DNA of 64,000 nucleotides from Phenylobacterium sp. RIFCSPHIGHO2_01_FULL_69_31 (GCF_001824475.1 NZ_MHXN01000007.1:255611-319610); one strand, 5' to 3'. Shown: positions 8,864 to 20,477, numbered from the stretch's first letter. The notes: a model not told the origin generated them from the sequence alone. Program-made: numbers and translations.

Positions 8864-9784
8864 TCAGGCGGCGGAGGAAAGGCGCTCACGCCCCATCATA
8901 AGCGTCTTCAGGATCGAGCTCAGCTTTTCCGGAAGATCGGCGCGCTTCACCACCTGGTCGACCATGCCGTGCTCGACGAGGAACTCCGAGCGCTGGAAGC
9001 CGGGCGGCAGGGTCTCGCGGATGGTCTGCTCGATCACCCGGCGGCCCGAGAAGCCGATGGTCGCGTTCGGCTCGGCGAGGTGAACGTCGCCCAGCATGGC
9101 GTAGGAGGCGGTGACGCCGCCCGTGGTCGGGTCGGTCAGCACCACGATGTAGGGCAGGCCCGCGGCCTTGACCTCGTTCAGCGCCAGGGTCGTACGGGCC
9201 ATCTGCATCAGGGAGAGCGTGCCCTCCTGCATGCGCGCGCCGCCCGAGGCGGTGAAGATCACCAGCGGGACCTCGCGCTTCACCGCTTCCTTGGCCGCGA
9301 CGACGAAGGTCTCGCCCGCCGCCATGCCCAGCGAGCCGCCCATGAAGGTGAAGTCCTGGACGATCACGACGGCCGGCTGGCCCATGATGTGGCCGTAGCC
9401 GACGGCCATGGAATCCTGCTCGCCGGTGGCCTTGCGGGCCGCCTTCAGGCGCTCGGGATAGGGCTTGTCGTCCGGGAACTGCAGGGGATCGTCGGCGACG
9501 ATCGGGGTCGCGATGCGCTCGTACTTGGCGTCGTCGAACGTGTAGTCGAGCCGCAGCTTGGAGCCGATGCGCATGTGGTTGCCGGACGGCGTGACCCACA
9601 TGGCGGCCTCGAGGTCGGGCCGATACAGCATCTCGCCCGTATCGGGGTCCTTGACCCAGAGGTTCTCGGGCGTGTCCTTCTTGGTGAGGCCGCGGACGCC
9701 GGGCGCGATCCGCGAAAGCCAGCCTCGGCGCCGTTCGGCCGGAGGACGGCCCGGTTTGTCGTTACGCTGTTCAGCCATCGCCAT
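8864..9784 (-). CDS. accD: Acetyl-CoA carboxylase carboxyltransferase subunit beta
   Basis: Transfers the carboxyl group from biotin carrier protein to acetyl-CoA, the first step of fatty acid synthesis, in complex with AccA. The crotonase-like core is clear: GGARMQEG at residues 181-188, LTDPTTGGVTASYAMLGD at 216-233 and IGFSGRRVIEQT near 243. The N-terminal segment that normally holds a four-cysteine zinc ribbon (about residues 42-72, LWVKDPDTGEML...WVTPSGNHMRI) has no cysteine at all, see findings. Either ATG 9784 or 9778 (MAEQ) could be the start. It lies 5 bases after trpA. Confidence 0.95.
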   Translation of the reverse strand: MAMAEQRNDKPGRPPAERRRGWLSRIAPGVRGLTKKDTPENLWVKDPDTGEMLYRPDLEAAMWVTPSGNHMRIGSKLRLDYTFDDAKYERIATPIVADDPLQFPDDKPYPERLKAARKATGEQDSMAVGYGHIMGQPAVVIVQDFTFMGGSLGMAAGETFVVAAKEAVKREVPLVIFTASGGARMQEGTLSLMQMARTTLALNEVKAAGLPYIVVLTDPTTGGVTASYAMLGDVHLAEPNATIGFSGRRVIEQTIRETLPPGFQRSEFLVEHGMVDQVVKRADLPEKLSSILKTLMMGRERLSSAA

Positions 9785-9789
9785 GGTTT

Positions 9790-10623
9790 TCAGACCGCCG
9801 TGAGGCCCCGACGCGCGAAGCGCACAGCCTTAGCTAGAGAATCCACTTTGGAAAGAACTCGCCGGGTCACGTCTTCGTTCAAATCCACTGCTTCGGCCAC
9901 TTCGTCCACAAGGGCGGATCCCACGACCACGGCGTCGGCGACCTGGGCTATAGCCGAAGCGCGCTCCGGTGTCTTGATGCCGAAGCCCACCGCGACCGGA
10001 AGGCCCGCAGCCTTGCGGATCCGCTCGACGTTCGGCGCCACGGCGGCCGCGTCGGCTTCCTTGACCCCCGTCACCCCGGCGACCGACACGTAGTAGACGA
10101 AGCCGGAGGCGCGGCGGATCACCGTCGGCAGGCGCTTGCCGTCCGTGGTCGGCGTCGTCAGGAAGATCAGCGCCAGGCCATTGGCCTCCAGCGCATCGGC
10201 AAGCGGATCGGCCTCCTCCGGCGGGCAGTCGACGACGATAACCCCGTCCACGCCGGCGGCGGCCGCGTCGCGCGCGAAGGCCTCGAAGCCCCAGGTCACC
10301 AGGGGGTTCATGTAGCCCATCAGGATCACGGGGGTCGTCTGGTCGTCCGCGCGGAAGCTGCGGATGAGGTCCAGCGTGCCCGTCAGCGTCATGCCCTTGG
10401 CCAGGGCCCGCTGGGCCGCGCGCTGGATCGGCGGACCTTCCGCCATGGGGTCCGAGAAGGGAAAGCCCACCTCGATAAGGTCGGCGCCGGCCTGCGGCAG
10501 GCCCTTGAGGATCGCGAGCGCGGTCGCCGCGTCCGGGTCGCCGGCCATCACATAGGGGACGAAGGCGGCCCGGCCCTCGGCCTTGAGGGCCGCGAACCGC
10601 GCGTCGATACGGGTCTTGGTCAA
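9790..10623 (-). CDS. trpA: Tryptophan synthase alpha subunit
   Basis: Cleaves indole-3-glycerol phosphate to indole and glyceraldehyde-3-phosphate for TrpB. I choose a TTG start at 10623 ([10 protein letters not shown]): a GAGGG ribosome site that includes the trpB stop lies 10 bases upstream. A second TTG at 10651-10653 would overlap trpB and adds ten unconserved residues. The (beta/alpha)8 motif [15 protein letters not shown] sits at residues 50-64. Glu51 matches catalytic Glu49 of the enteric enzyme, but the position of catalytic Asp60 reads Glu62. The protein has 277 residues, slightly long. Confidence 0.94.
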   Translation of the reverse strand: MTKTRIDARFAALKAEGRAAFVPYVMAGDPDAATALAILKGLPQAGADLIEVGFPFSDPMAEGPPIQRAAQRALAKGMTLTGTLDLIRSFRADDQTTPVILMGYMNPLVTWGFEAFARDAAAAGVDGVIVVDCPPEEADPLADALEANGLALIFLTTPTTDGKRLPTVIRRASGFVYYVSVAGVTGVKEADAAAVAPNVERIRKAAGLPVAVGFGIKTPERASAIAQVADAVVVGSALVDEVAEAVDLNEDVTRRVLSKVDSLAKAVRFARRGLTAV

Positions 10624-10636
10624 AATCCGGCGTCCC

Positions 10637-11857
<1,221 letters not shown>

Positions 11858-11866
11858 GGCAGGCCT

Positions 11867-12511
11867 CTACGCGCGGCGAACAGCGTCGAGGAACGCCGTG
11901 ATCAAGGCCGGGTCCTTTAGTCCCGGACCGCGTTCCACGCCAGAGGAAACGTCCACCAACGGGGCCTTGGCGGCGCCGATCGCGCCCGACACGTTCCAGG
12001 GATCGAGGCCGCCCGCCAGGAACCACGGCCGCTGGAAGCGGCGCCCCTGCAGCAGCGTCCAGTCGAAGGCGACACCCAGCCCGCCCGGCCTGTCGGCGTC
12101 CTTGGGCGGCTTGGTCTCGAACATCAGGTGCTCGACCAACGGCTCGTAGGCCGCCGCCGCGGTGAAGTCCGAGGCCTCCGAGACCGGCACGACCTTGACG
12201 ATCCCGCGGCCCGACCGCTGGGCGATCTCACGCACCCGCGTCGGGGTCTCCTTGCCATGAAGCTGGATCAGGTCGGGATCGAGGCCGGTCACGATGGCGT
12301 CGATCTCGTTGTCGGACGGGTCGACCACGACGGCCACGATCTTCACGCCGCGCGCACGCGCGGGCGGGGTCAGCCGCGCCGCCGCCCCGGGGGCGATGTT
12401 GCGGGGGCTCTTCGGGAAGAACATGAAGCCCAGATAGGCCGCATCGCCGTCCACGGCGGCGCGCACCGCCTCGGGGGTCGATACGCCGCAAATCTTCGCC
12501 TTGGCTGCCAT
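11867..12511 (-). CDS. trpF: Phosphoribosylanthranilate isomerase
   Basis: Third step of tryptophan synthesis, an Amadori rearrangement of phosphoribosylanthranilate. The 214-residue TIM barrel has the general-base cysteine in KICGVSTPEAV near the N-terminus, VVDPSDNEI and LIQLHGKETP in the middle, and the phosphate-binding DVSSGVERGPGLKD near the end. First gene of the trpF-trpB-trpA-accD-folC run; trpC, trpD and trpE are not in this window. Confidence 0.96.
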   Translation of the reverse strand: MAAKAKICGVSTPEAVRAAVDGDAAYLGFMFFPKSPRNIAPGAAARLTPPARARGVKIVAVVVDPSDNEIDAIVTGLDPDLIQLHGKETPTRVREIAQRSGRGIVKVVPVSEASDFTAAAAYEPLVEHLMFETKPPKDADRPGGLGVAFDWTLLQGRRFQRPWFLAGGLDPWNVSGAIGAAKAPLVDVSSGVERGPGLKDPALITAFLDAVRRA

Positions 12512-12554
12512 AAGGCGGATTAGGGGCGCCGAAGCGCCCGGCGCAAGGCCCCGG

Positions 12555-12971
12555 TCAGGCTCGCGTCTTCAAGAGGTCGCGGATCTCGGCCAGCAGCGCT
12601 TCCTGCGGCGTCGGCGCCGGCGGCGCCTCGGGCGGCTTGGCGGCCTCCTGGCGGCGCAGCGTATTGACCGCCTTCACCAGCAGGAACACCACCCAGGCAA
12701 CGATCAGGAACTTGATGCCGGCGTTGATCAGGGCGCCGTACTGGATCGCCACCAGTTCGCTGGCCTCGGTCGCCGGGTCGTCGGGCTTCAGCACCACCGC
12801 CAGCTTCGAGAAATCGACGCCGGACATCAGCATGCCGATGGGCGGCATGACCACCTGGTCCACCAGGACCTTGACGATGTCGTTGAAGGCCGCGCCGATG
12901 ATCACGCCGACCGCGAGGTCGACGACATTGCCGCGCTGGATGAACTCGCGGAACTCGGAGAAGATTCCCAT
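12555..12971 (-). CDS. mscL: Large-conductance mechanosensitive channel
   Basis: Homopentameric inner-membrane emergency valve that opens under hypo-osmotic shock. The 138-residue protein starts MGIFSEFREFIQRGNVVDLAVG, has TM1 (about residues 17-40, VIIGAAFNDIVKVL) and TM2 (about 80-102, INAGIKFLIVAWVVFLLVKA), then a cytoplasmic helix and the usual basic/acidic tail (LLAEIRDLLKTRA). Single gene between trpF and ihfB; a 43-base gap separates it from trpF. Confidence 0.96.
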   Translation of the reverse strand: MGIFSEFREFIQRGNVVDLAVGVIIGAAFNDIVKVLVDQVVMPPIGMLMSGVDFSKLAVVLKPDDPATEASELVAIQYGALINAGIKFLIVAWVVFLLVKAVNTLRRQEAAKPPEAPPAPTPQEALLAEIRDLLKTRA

Positions 12972-13000
12972 GGCGCGCTCCCCTGCCGGAGGGCCGTTGA

Positions 13001-13291
13001 TCAGCCCTCGTCGTCGGCGTTCAGTCGTTCCCGCAGCTCTTTGCCGCTCTTGAAGAAGGGGACGTGTTTGGCGCGGACGTCAACCGGCTCGCCCGTGCGG
13101 GGGTTGCGGCCGGCCCGGGCGTCGCGCGAGCGGACGGACAGCGCGCCGAAGCCACGCAGCTCGACGCGGCCACCCTCTTCCAGGGCCTCGATCATGCGCT
13201 CCAGGATCACGCCCACCACGCGCTCGATGTCGCGTTGCGTGAGATGCGGATTCTCCTCCGCAAGTTTCGCGATCAGCTCGGACTTGATCAT
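13001..13291 (-). CDS. ihfB: Integration host factor subunit beta
   Basis: Small DNA-bending protein that pairs with IHF alpha in recombination and transcription architecture. The start at 13291 ([19 protein letters not shown]) gives 96 residues, the family norm; the longer frame to 13402 adds 37 unconserved residues. The DNA-bending arm is visible ([25 protein letters not shown]). In many proteobacteria ihfB follows rpsA directly; here a DUF3857 gene stands between them. Confidence 0.95.
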   Translation of the reverse strand: MIKSELIAKLAEENPHLTQRDIERVVGVILERMIEALEEGGRVELRGFGALSVRSRDARAGRNPRTGEPVDVRAKHVPFFKSGKELRERLNADDEG

Positions 13292-13443
13292 ACGCGCCCC
13301 TCGAACCGGCGCGACCATGGCGGACCCCGACACGGGGATCAAGGCGCAAAAAGCGTGTTTACTGTACTCCATGGCCAAGCTTGGCGACCGGGCGGGCGCC
13401 ACAACCCCTGCGCGACGCCCCCCTTGGCCACGCGGCTCCGCGC

Positions 13444-15399
13444 CTAGAGGGGCGCGCGGATCAGGCTGTCTTCCCCGGCGATCCGGCGAAGCGTGCGGGT
13501 CGCCGCCTCGGCGTCGGCTGCCGAAATCTCAGGCGCCAGCGAGCGCATGTCGGTCGTGAAGCGGGCGACGCCGCCGGCGATCGTCGAGCCGCGGCTGAGC
13601 TCCATCGCCCCGATGGTCTCCTTGCCGCTGGGCCCGCGCACGGTGAAGCCCTTGCCGCCGCCCGGAAGCACCACCTCGGTGGTCGAGCGGACATAGATCG
13701 GGAACGGCACGGCGTAGGGCGCGTCGCGGTTCGGCCCAGGTTCCCGGCGCGGGAAGCCCGGCGCGCTCGTCGTGGAGGCCGTCACCTTGTATTCCAGCAT
13801 CCCGAGGTCCGGGTTCTTGCGCCAGTCGAGGTCGGCCACGCCCGCCATGCGCACCTCGAAGGCGTCGTTGGCCACGTCGTCCTTCCACTCCACCTTCTGC
13901 ACCTCGACCCAGCTCATGTTGCCCGACATCTGCTGGCGGAAGTTGCGCTCCAGGTCGGCGCGCGGGACCGCCGCCACCATCTGGCGCAGCCCGTTGGCCG
14001 CATCGCCCCGGAAACGGCTGACCATCTCCATCGGCGCCGGCGCATCCAGGCCCTTGGAGGCGTCGAAGCGGGTGGTCGCCTCGACGAACGGCTCGCTGAG
14101 CGGCGGGACGACGATCTCGACGAGGTCGGCGCCGTCTGCGCGGATCGGCAGGGCCCAGCGGTGCGGGGGCGGGCGCAGGGCGTCCAGGCCGCTGCGGTCG
14201 CCGGTCCGCGTGCCGTCGAGCCAGTAGGTCTTGCCCTCGATCTCGGTCCGCACGATCACGTGGTTGAACGCCGCCAGCGACGGCAGCCGCTCGTTCATGC
14301 CATCGCCGCCGCCCAAGCTGACCAGGGCGGGTTCGGCGGGGACCTTCAGCTCCGCCAGGATCGCCAGGAGCAGGGCCGTCTTGCCCTTGCAGTCGCCGAA
14401 CTTCCGCCGCCAGGTCTCGTCGGCCGAGGCCGGCACATAGCCCCCGTCGCCGATCCCGATGAAGAAGTAGCGGGTCTTCTCCTCCACCAGCCGAAGCGCC
14501 TCGAAGGCGCGGACCTTGGGATCGGTCGACTTGGCGGCGATGGCGTCGATCTCGGCGCGCAGGTCCGAGCCGGGCGAGATCGACGTCGCCCGGGCGTACA
14601 GCGGCGCCATGATGCGCGAGATCTCGTTCCAGCTCTCGAAGCTGGAGGTCTCCATGAAGCCCAGGCGGCGGAAGCGCGGCGGCGCGCCCACCGGCGGCTT
14701 GGGCGCCTGGACGCCGGCCGCGTCCAGCACGAGGTAGGTCCAGTCGCCATCCTGGCTCAGCTTCGGCTCGCCGAAGCCCTCGGTGGTCCGGTAGCGGATC
14801 GGGGCGCCGGTCGGCCATGACAGTCGCGCCCGATAGCGGCTGGCCACGCCGGGGAAGGACAGGCCTTCCATGTCGTACGAGCGATTGCCGGCCACGGGGT
14901 CCCGGCCCGAGTGGGTCCAGGACGCATCCAGGATGTCGCCCACCTGCAGGCCCTCGATCTGCTGGGTGGCGCTCATGCGGCCGTCCAGCATGGCCTTTTC
15001 CAGGTCCTGCTCGCGGCGCAGGACCAGCATCTGCCGCCCCTTGCCCAACAGGTCGATGGTGCGGCCGCCGCGCAGGATGCGCAGGGTGTGGATCGTGACC
15101 ACCTCGTCCTGCGGGTCCCAGGTGACGCCGAAGGTGGTCAGGGCCGGGAGGCCCTCGGCCTTCAGGACCTTGCGGACACGGCGGTTGTAGTAGGTGTCCC
15201 CCTGGGGCGTGAGCCGGCTCTGGTTGTCGTCCAGCAGGGTCTGGACGGCGGGCGCGCCCTCGGACGGCGGCGGCTCGGGCACGGGCGCCACGTCGACCCA
15301 CTTGGGCGGCGGGCCGAAGACCGGCTTGGGCGCGGCATGCACGGGAGCTGAGAGCAGCAGGGCCGCGGCGAGGCCGGCGGCGAGACGGGCGAAACGCAC
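13444..15399 (-). CDS. Exported DUF3857 / transglutaminase-like protein
   Basis: The protein of about 651 residues begins at a GTG (15399) followed by a clear signal peptide ([22 protein letters not shown]). Starting further upstream would read through the rpsA terminator, so I reject the longer frame. An N-terminal DUF3857 beta domain is followed near residues 290-345 by a transglutaminase-like core: a cysteine in [16 protein letters not shown] and a histidine in [20 protein letters not shown], with the terminal Asp, form the expected Cys-His-Asp triad. Probably a periplasmic protein; its substrate is unknown. Confidence 0.85.
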   Translation of the reverse strand: MRFARLAAGLAAALLLSAPVHAAPKPVFGPPPKWVDVAPVPEPPPSEGAPAVQTLLDDNQSRLTPQGDTYYNRRVRKVLKAEGLPALTTFGVTWDPQDEVVTIHTLRILRGGRTIDLLGKGRQMLVLRREQDLEKAMLDGRMSATQQIEGLQVGDILDASWTHSGRDPVAGNRSYDMEGLSFPGVASRYRARLSWPTGAPIRYRTTEGFGEPKLSQDGDWTYLVLDAAGVQAPKPPVGAPPRFRRLGFMETSSFESWNEISRIMAPLYARATSISPGSDLRAEIDAIAAKSTDPKVRAFEALRLVEEKTRYFFIGIGDGGYVPASADETWRRKFGDCKGKTALLLAILAELKVPAEPALVSLGGGDGMNERLPSLAAFNHVIVRTEIEGKTYWLDGTRTGDRSGLDALRPPPHRWALPIRADGADLVEIVVPPLSEPFVEATTRFDASKGLDAPAPMEMVSRFRGDAANGLRQMVAAVPRADLERNFRQQMSGNMSWVEVQKVEWKDDVANDAFEVRMAGVADLDWRKNPDLGMLEYKVTASTTSAPGFPRREPGPNRDAPYAVPFPIYVRSTTEVVLPGGGKGFTVRGPSGKETIGAMELSRGSTIAGGVARFTTDMRSLAPEISAADAEAATRTLRRIAGEDSLIRAPL

Positions 15400-15449
15400 T
15401 TTTGAGGCGACCCTTCGAAAACCAGGGACGCACGATAGAGCGAGCGCCA

Positions 15450-15488
15450 CAAAACGAAAACGGCGGACCGGTTTCCCGATCCGCCGTT
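15450..15488 (-). terminator. Intrinsic terminator of rpsA
   Basis: Read on the - strand, a 9-bp GC-rich stem (AACGGCGGA at 15480-15488 pairing with TCCGCCGTT at 15459-15467) with a short inner GGG/CCG pairing is followed directly by TTTTCGTTTT. It lies about 40 bases past the rpsA stop and separates rpsA from the DUF3857 gene. Confidence 0.85.
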
Positions 15489-15529
15489 CGATGTTCAAGC
15501 CATCAGGCCCGAAGCTTTTCCCAGGGGGA

Positions 15530-17236
15530 CTATTCCTTCTGGGCCTTCTCGCGGAGCGCCGCACCCAGGATGTCGCCCAGCGAAGCGCCGGAGTCCGACG
15601 AGCCGAACTGCTCGATGGCTTCCTTTTCTTCCGCCATCTCCAGGGCCTTCACCGACAGCGAGATGCGGCGGGCGGCCTTGTCGACGTTGGTGACCTGAGC
15701 GTCCAGGCGGTCGCCGACGGCGAAACGCTCGGGGCGCTGGTCGGCGCGGTCGCGGGACAGGTCCGACTTGCGGATGAACGCCGTCATCGGGGCTTCCTCG
15801 TCGCCGAACTTCACCTCGATGCCGCCCGAGGTGATCTCGGTGACGGTGCAGGTGACGGTCTGGCCCTTGCGGAAGGTGTCGCCTTGCAGCGGGTCACCCG
15901 ACAGTTGCTTGATGCCGAGCGAGATGCGCTCCTTCTCGACGTCGACGTCCAGGACGCGGGCCTTCACGGTCTCGCCCTTCTGGTACTTGGCGATGGCTTC
16001 CTCGCCGGGCGTGGCCCAGTCCAGGTCGCTCAGGTGCACCATGCCGTCGATGTCGTTTTCCAAGCCGATGAACAGGCCGAACTCGGTGGCGTTCTTGACC
16101 TCGCCCTCGACGACCGTGCCGATCGGGTGGGCCGCGATGAAGGCTTCCCACGGATTGGCCAGGGCCTGCTTGAGACCCAGGGAGACGCGGCGCTTGGACG
16201 GATCGACGTCCAGCACGACCACATCCACTTCCTGCGAGGTGGAGACGATCTTGCCGGGGTGGACGTTCTTCTTGGTCCACGACATTTCCGACACGTGCAC
16301 CAGGCCTTCGACGCCGGCTTCCAGCTCCACGAAGGCGCCGTAGTCGGTGATGTTGGTGATGCGGCCGGTGAACTTGGCGCCCACCGGGTACTTGGCTTCC
16401 ACGCCGTCCCACGGGTCGGACTGGAGCTGCTTCATGCCGAGCGAGATGCGCTGGGTGTCCGGGTTGATCTTGACGATCTGGACCTTCACCGTGTCGCCGA
16501 CCGCGAGCACCTGGCTCGGGTGGTTGACGCGCTTCCAGCTCATGTCGGTGACGTGCAGCAGGCCGTCGATGCCGCCGAGGTCCACGAACGCACCGTAGTC
16601 GGTGATGTTCTTGACCACGCCTTCGCGGACTTCACCCTCTTGCAGCTGGCTGACCAGCTCGGTGCGCTGCTCGGCGCGGGCTTCTTCCAGGATGGCGCGG
16701 CGCGAGACGACGATGTTGCCGCGCGGACGGTCCATCTTGAGGATCGCGAACGGCTGCTCGCGGCCCATGAGCGGGCCGACGTCGCGCACCGGGCGGATGT
16801 CGACTTGGCTGCCGGGCAGGAACGCCGAGGCGCCGCCCAGGTCGACGGTGAAGCCGCCCTTCACGCGGCCGACGATGGAGCCCATCACCGGCTCGTTCTT
16901 CTCGTAGACGCCTTCCAGGCGCGTCCAGGCTTCCTCGCGGCGGGCCTTTTCGCGGCTGATCACCGCCTCGCCCATGGCGTTCTCGACGCGCTCCAGGAAC
17001 ACCTCGACGGTGTCGCCGGCCTTCAGCGCCGGACGGCCTTCGTCCATGCCGAATTCCTTCAGCGGAACGCGGCCTTCGGTCTTCAGACCGACGTCGATGA
17101 TGGCGAAGTCCTTCTCGACGGCCACCACGAGACCGTGGACCACTTGGCCTTCCATGAAGTCGCGCCCGCCGAGGGACTCGTCGAGCAGCGCGGCGAAGTC
17201 GTCGCGCGAGGGGTTGAGGCTCAGATCGTCAGCCAT
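15530..17236 (-). CDS. rpsA: 30S ribosomal protein S1
   Basis: RNA-binding ribosomal protein needed to start translation on most mRNAs. The start at 17236 ([14 protein letters not shown]) gives 568 residues. Six S1 (OB-fold) repeats follow one another; the later ones show the repeated signature [30 protein letters not shown] (near residues 210, 297 and 384). It lies downstream of aroA and cmk, the conserved order. Codon use is strongly biased, as expected of a highly expressed gene, and its own terminator follows at 15450-15488. Confidence 0.97.
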   Translation of the reverse strand: MADDLSLNPSRDDFAALLDESLGGRDFMEGQVVHGLVVAVEKDFAIIDVGLKTEGRVPLKEFGMDEGRPALKAGDTVEVFLERVENAMGEAVISREKARREEAWTRLEGVYEKNEPVMGSIVGRVKGGFTVDLGGASAFLPGSQVDIRPVRDVGPLMGREQPFAILKMDRPRGNIVVSRRAILEEARAEQRTELVSQLQEGEVREGVVKNITDYGAFVDLGGIDGLLHVTDMSWKRVNHPSQVLAVGDTVKVQIVKINPDTQRISLGMKQLQSDPWDGVEAKYPVGAKFTGRITNITDYGAFVELEAGVEGLVHVSEMSWTKKNVHPGKIVSTSQEVDVVVLDVDPSKRRVSLGLKQALANPWEAFIAAHPIGTVVEGEVKNATEFGLFIGLENDIDGMVHLSDLDWATPGEEAIAKYQKGETVKARVLDVDVEKERISLGIKQLSGDPLQGDTFRKGQTVTCTVTEITSGGIEVKFGDEEAPMTAFIRKSDLSRDRADQRPERFAVGDRLDAQVTNVDKAARRISLSVKALEMAEEKEAIEQFGSSDSGASLGDILGAALREKAQKE

Positions 17237-17400
17237 GTGTACTTTCGTCTTCAAATGACCAATGGGCCCGCACACCGGATGGTGTCGGACGGACTCCCGC
17301 TGGTCGGGTTAAGGGTTGCAACCGAAGGCGCGAAGCGGACCCCGCGCCGTGAAAATTGCCCGCAGCCGTGCGAGGGAAAGGCGCGGTTGGATTTGTCCGG

Positions 17401-18075
17401 CTAGTCGGCCGGTTGACCGGCTTCCCAGCGGACGCGCGCCGCCTCGACGATACGGCGGGCCGCATCGGCGGCCTGCTCTATAGTCATTTGCGTCGTATCG
17501 AGCAAGTTCGCGTCGGGCGCGGCCACCATGGGCGCGGCGTCGCGGCCGCCGTCCCGGGCGTCGCGCTTGCGGATGTCGGTGAGCACGTCCTCGTACGACA
17601 CCTCCTCGCCCTGGCCGAAGAGCTGCTTCCAGCGCCGCTCCGCCCGCACCTCGGGGGTGGCGGTGACGAACAGCTTGGCCGGCGCCTCCGGGCAGATCAC
17701 GGTGCCGATGTCGCGGCCGTCCAGAACCGCCCCGCCCTCCTGGCGCGCAAAGGTGCGCTGGAAGTCCAGCAGGGCGTCGCGCACCCGCCGGTGCACCGCC
17801 ACCCGGCTCGCCAGCTCGCCCGCCGCGCGGGTGCGCAGCTGCGGGTCGCCCAGCAGGTCCGAGGTGAGCGTCGCCGCCGCCGCCGCCGCCGCGCCCTCGT
17901 CGTCCAGGGACAGCCCCGCCCGATCCATCAGGACGCCCACGGCCCGGTACAGGAGGCCGGTGTCCAGCATGGGCAGGCCCAGGTCGTGCGCCAGCCGCGC
18001 CGCGATCGTGCCCTTGCCCGACGCCGCCGGCCCATCGACCGCGACGATGAACGTCCCCCGCACAGGTTTGCCCAT
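17401..18075 (-). CDS. cmk: Cytidylate kinase
   Basis: Phosphorylates CMP and dCMP with ATP. The P-loop GPAASGKGT is near residues 15-23, followed by LDTGLLYRAVG, the ISDRDIGT-like motif LDGRDIGTVICP near 122 and the lid RDARDGGRDAAP near 182. The 224-residue length is normal. The ATG at 18075 overlaps the aroA stop by one base (TGATG), showing translational coupling. Confidence 0.96.
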   Translation of the reverse strand: MGKPVRGTFIVAVDGPAASGKGTIAARLAHDLGLPMLDTGLLYRAVGVLMDRAGLSLDDEGAAAAAAATLTSDLLGDPQLRTRAAGELASRVAVHRRVRDALLDFQRTFARQEGGAVLDGRDIGTVICPEAPAKLFVTATPEVRAERRWKQLFGQGEEVSYEDVLTDIRKRDARDGGRDAAPMVAAPDANLLDTTQMTIEQAADAARRIVEAARVRWEAGQPAD

Positions 18076-19418
18076 CACACCGTCGCCGGCAGATCTTCGC
18101 CGATCTCCGCGCCCAGACCGCGCATCATCTGGACGAAGCCCGGGAAGCTGGTGGCGATCATGCCGGGTTCGTCCACAGTCACCGGCTCTTCCGCCGCCAT
18201 CCCGAGGATCAGATGCGACATGGCGATCCGGTGGTCGCCATGAGTGGTCACGCCAGCGCCGCCGGCCACGAGGTGATTCCCCCGCTTGGCGCCGACGACG
18301 GTAAGGGCCTCTGGCTCTTCCTCGACGCCGATGCCGCAGGCGGCGAGGCCCGCGGCCATCAGCGCGATCCGATCGCTCTCCTTCACCCGCATCTCGCCGA
18401 TGCCGCGCATGGTGGTCTTGCCCGAGGCGAAGGCCGCGGCCACGGCCAGGATCGGATATTCGTCGATCATGGAGGGCGCCCGCTCGGGCGGAACCTCCAC
18501 GCCCTCCAGCTCGGAGTGGCGGGCGGTGACGTCGGCGACGGTTTCGCCGCCCTCGTCGCGCACATTGGTCACCGAGATGTCGGCGCCCATGTCGCCCAGC
18601 GTCTCCAGCAAGCCAATTCGCAGCGGGTTCAGCAGCATCCCTTGCACGGTGACCTCGGACCCCGGCGTCACCAGGGCCGCCACCAGCGGGAAGGCCGCCG
18701 AGGAGGGATCGCCCGGCACGTGGATGCGGGTCCCGCGCAGCGTCTGCCCGCCGGGCAGAACGATGTGGCGTCCGGCCCCCGCCTCGCGCACCTCGATCTC
18801 GGCGCCGAAGCCCCGCAGCATGCGCTCGGTGTGGTCGCGAGTGGCCTCGGGCTCGATCACCTCGGCGCCGCCGTCGGCGTGCAGGCCGGCCAGCAGCACC
18901 GCCGACTTCACCTGCGCCGAGGGCTCGGGCAGGGTGTAGGCGATGCGGCGCAGGTTCCCGCCCCTCAGCGTCAGCGGCAGGCGTCCGCCCTGGCGGCAGA
19001 TCCAGCTGGCGCCCATCTCGCCCAGCGGCTTCAGCACCCGGTTCATCGGCCGTCCGCGCAGCGAGGCGTCGCCGGTGAAGGTGGCGGCCATGTCGAAGCC
19101 CGCCGCCGCGCCCATGATCAGGCGCACGCCGGTGCCCGCATTGCCGCAGTCGATCACGTCGGCCGCCTCGGAGAAGCCGCCGCGGCCCTCCACGCGCCAC
19201 TTGCCCTCGCCCAGCCGTTCCACGCCGGCGCCGAACGCGGCCATGGCCGCGGCCGTGCGCTTGACGTCGTCGCCTTCGAGCAGGCCCTCGATCTCGGTGA
19301 GGCCGCTGGCCAGGGCGCCCAGGATGAGCGCACGATGGCTGATGGATTTGTCCCCCGGAGCACGCACCACGCCCCGAAGGGGGCCTGCGCGCCTGGCGGT
19401 CAGGTTCGCCGCCGTCAT
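18075..19418 (-). CDS. aroA: 3-phosphoshikimate 1-carboxyvinyltransferase (EPSP synthase)
   Basis: Sixth step of the shikimate pathway: joins phosphoenolpyruvate to shikimate-3-phosphate. The 447-residue protein carries the substrate motif [18 protein letters not shown] near residue 20, [14 protein letters not shown] near 92 and the late motifs [31 protein letters not shown] and RVKESDR. The alanine in GNAGTGVR is the residue found in class II, glyphosate-insensitive-type enzymes; the assignment to class II is inference. First gene of the aroA-cmk-rpsA run. Confidence 0.96.
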   Translation of the reverse strand: MTAANLTARRAGPLRGVVRAPGDKSISHRALILGALASGLTEIEGLLEGDDVKRTAAAMAAFGAGVERLGEGKWRVEGRGGFSEAADVIDCGNAGTGVRLIMGAAAGFDMAATFTGDASLRGRPMNRVLKPLGEMGASWICRQGGRLPLTLRGGNLRRIAYTLPEPSAQVKSAVLLAGLHADGGAEVIEPEATRDHTERMLRGFGAEIEVREAGAGRHIVLPGGQTLRGTRIHVPGDPSSAAFPLVAALVTPGSEVTVQGMLLNPLRIGLLETLGDMGADISVTNVRDEGGETVADVTARHSELEGVEVPPERAPSMIDEYPILAVAAAFASGKTTMRGIGEMRVKESDRIALMAAGLAACGIGVEEEPEALTVVGAKRGNHLVAGGAGVTTHGDHRIAMSHLILGMAAEEPVTVDEPGMIATSFPGFVQMMRGLGAEIGEDLPATV

Positions 19419-19542
19419 GTGTCGAAAACTCGCCTCCGAATGTGGGCTCTGGTCGTGCGGGGGATTGCTTTGACAGCCGTCCCCCTGCGTGGCAAGGGAC
19501 GCCGCCTTATCGCAAAATCGCTATTTATGAGGGTCGCCGCCT

Positions 19543-19998
19543 TTGGCCAATCCCGAGCTGGGCACCAAGCAAATCTGCCCCAACTGCCAGGCTAAGTTCT
19601 ACGATCTGAGCAAGCGTCCCGCGCACTGCCCAAAGTGCCAGACCGAGTTCGATCCCGACGAAGCCGTCCGCAACCGCCGCGTCCGCGCCCGCACCATCGT
19701 GCCTGAAGACGATCAGGTCGAAGATCAGGTCGCCGAGAAGGAAGCCGACGAGGACGAAGAAGAGGAAGAGGCGGTCACGCCCGAACTCGACGAAGTCGCC
19801 GACGAGCCGCCGCTGGTCACCGACGACGACGACGCCGACGAGCCGGCGCCGGTGTCCGAGGACCTCGGTGAATTCACGGACGAGGACGAGGTCGAGGAAG
19901 ACGACGCGGACGTTCCGTTCCTCGAAGACGAGGACGAGGACGACTTCGACGAGTCCGAGATCGAAGGCCTTCCGGACGAGGGCGACGACGACCGGTAG
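19543..19998 (+). CDS. TIGR02300 (FYDLN-acid) family protein
   Basis: A 151-residue alphaproteobacterial protein with a zinc-ribbon-like N-terminus (ICPNCQAKFYDLSKRPAHCPKC, two CxxC pairs at residues 12-33) and a long Asp/Glu-rich tail from about residue 50. Start is a TTG at 19543 (MANPELGTKQ), matching the family N-terminus. Function is not known. It is divergent from aroA, with 124 bases between the starts. Confidence 0.88.
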   Translation: MANPELGTKQICPNCQAKFYDLSKRPAHCPKCQTEFDPDEAVRNRRVRARTIVPEDDQVEDQVAEKEADEDEEEEEAVTPELDEVADEPPLVTDDDDADEPAPVSEDLGEFTDEDEVEEDDADVPFLEDEDEDDFDESEIEGLPDEGDDDR

Positions 19999-20114
19999 GG
20001 ACCCCTCCGGCGCCTGCGACGAAAAAAGCCTGAAAGCGGGCTTGATCGCGGGAACCGGTTTGAATAGGTTCCGCGCCTTCCCGGGGGGCCAGCCTCCCGG
20101 GAAGACCCGACCTC

Positions 20115-20190
20115 GGGGCTATAGCTCAGTTGGTAGAGCGCTTGAATGGCATTCAAGAGGTCAGCGGTTCGACTCCGCTTAGCTCCACCA
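20115..20190 (+). tRNA. tRNA-Ala (GGC anticodon)
   Basis: A 76-base cloverleaf with the CCA encoded. The acceptor stem GGGGCTA pairs with TAGCTCC and contains the G3:U70 wobble that identifies alanine tRNA. The D-arm starts AGCTCAGTTGG, the anticodon loop is TTGAATGGCATTCAA (anticodon GGC) and the T-arm is GCGGTTCGACTCCGC. Conserved chromosomal genes end here and accessory DNA begins, so the 3' end is a plausible integration site. Confidence 0.97.
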
Positions 20191-20193
20191 CGG

Positions 20194-20226
20194 AGGCCCC
20201 CAGTAACCCACTGGGGGCCTTCACCA
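20194..20226 (+). terminator. Terminator after tRNA-Ala
   Basis: A perfect GC-rich hairpin, GGCCCCCAGT pairing with ACTGGGGGCC around the loop AACCC, begins four bases after the CCA end of the tRNA and is followed by a weak T-rich tail (TTCACCATTTT). Confidence 0.75.
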
Positions 20227-20477
20227 TTTTCAGGCAAGCGCCTGAGCGCGCATACCAATCCTACGAAAGCCGAGCCGGGCTGGGTACCACCGGGGTACCA
20301 CTTGCAGTCTGCCACTGCCCGGCGTTTCGCCGCGTTCCACGCAGCGTCAGGTGTTTCGCCGGCGCCACGCCAAAGACTGGCCTGCCCGAAGCGCAGCCTG
20401 GCGGAAGGGGGGTAAGGTTACGTATCGACGGACGATCGTGATCGCGGCGATGATGTCGCCGGCACGGAGACCCGTAG

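Noticed and set aside
13292..13402. Longer ihfB start
   Set aside because: Adds 37 residues not found in the family; [10 protein letters not shown] is the usual N-terminus.
15194..17404. 736-residue + strand frame across rpsA
   Set aside because: Mirror of the repeated S1 domains and their codon bias; no family features.
20130..20441. Frame that includes the tRNA-Ala sequence
   Set aside because: Most of its start is the tRNA gene and terminator; the rest has no protein character and is not an integrase.
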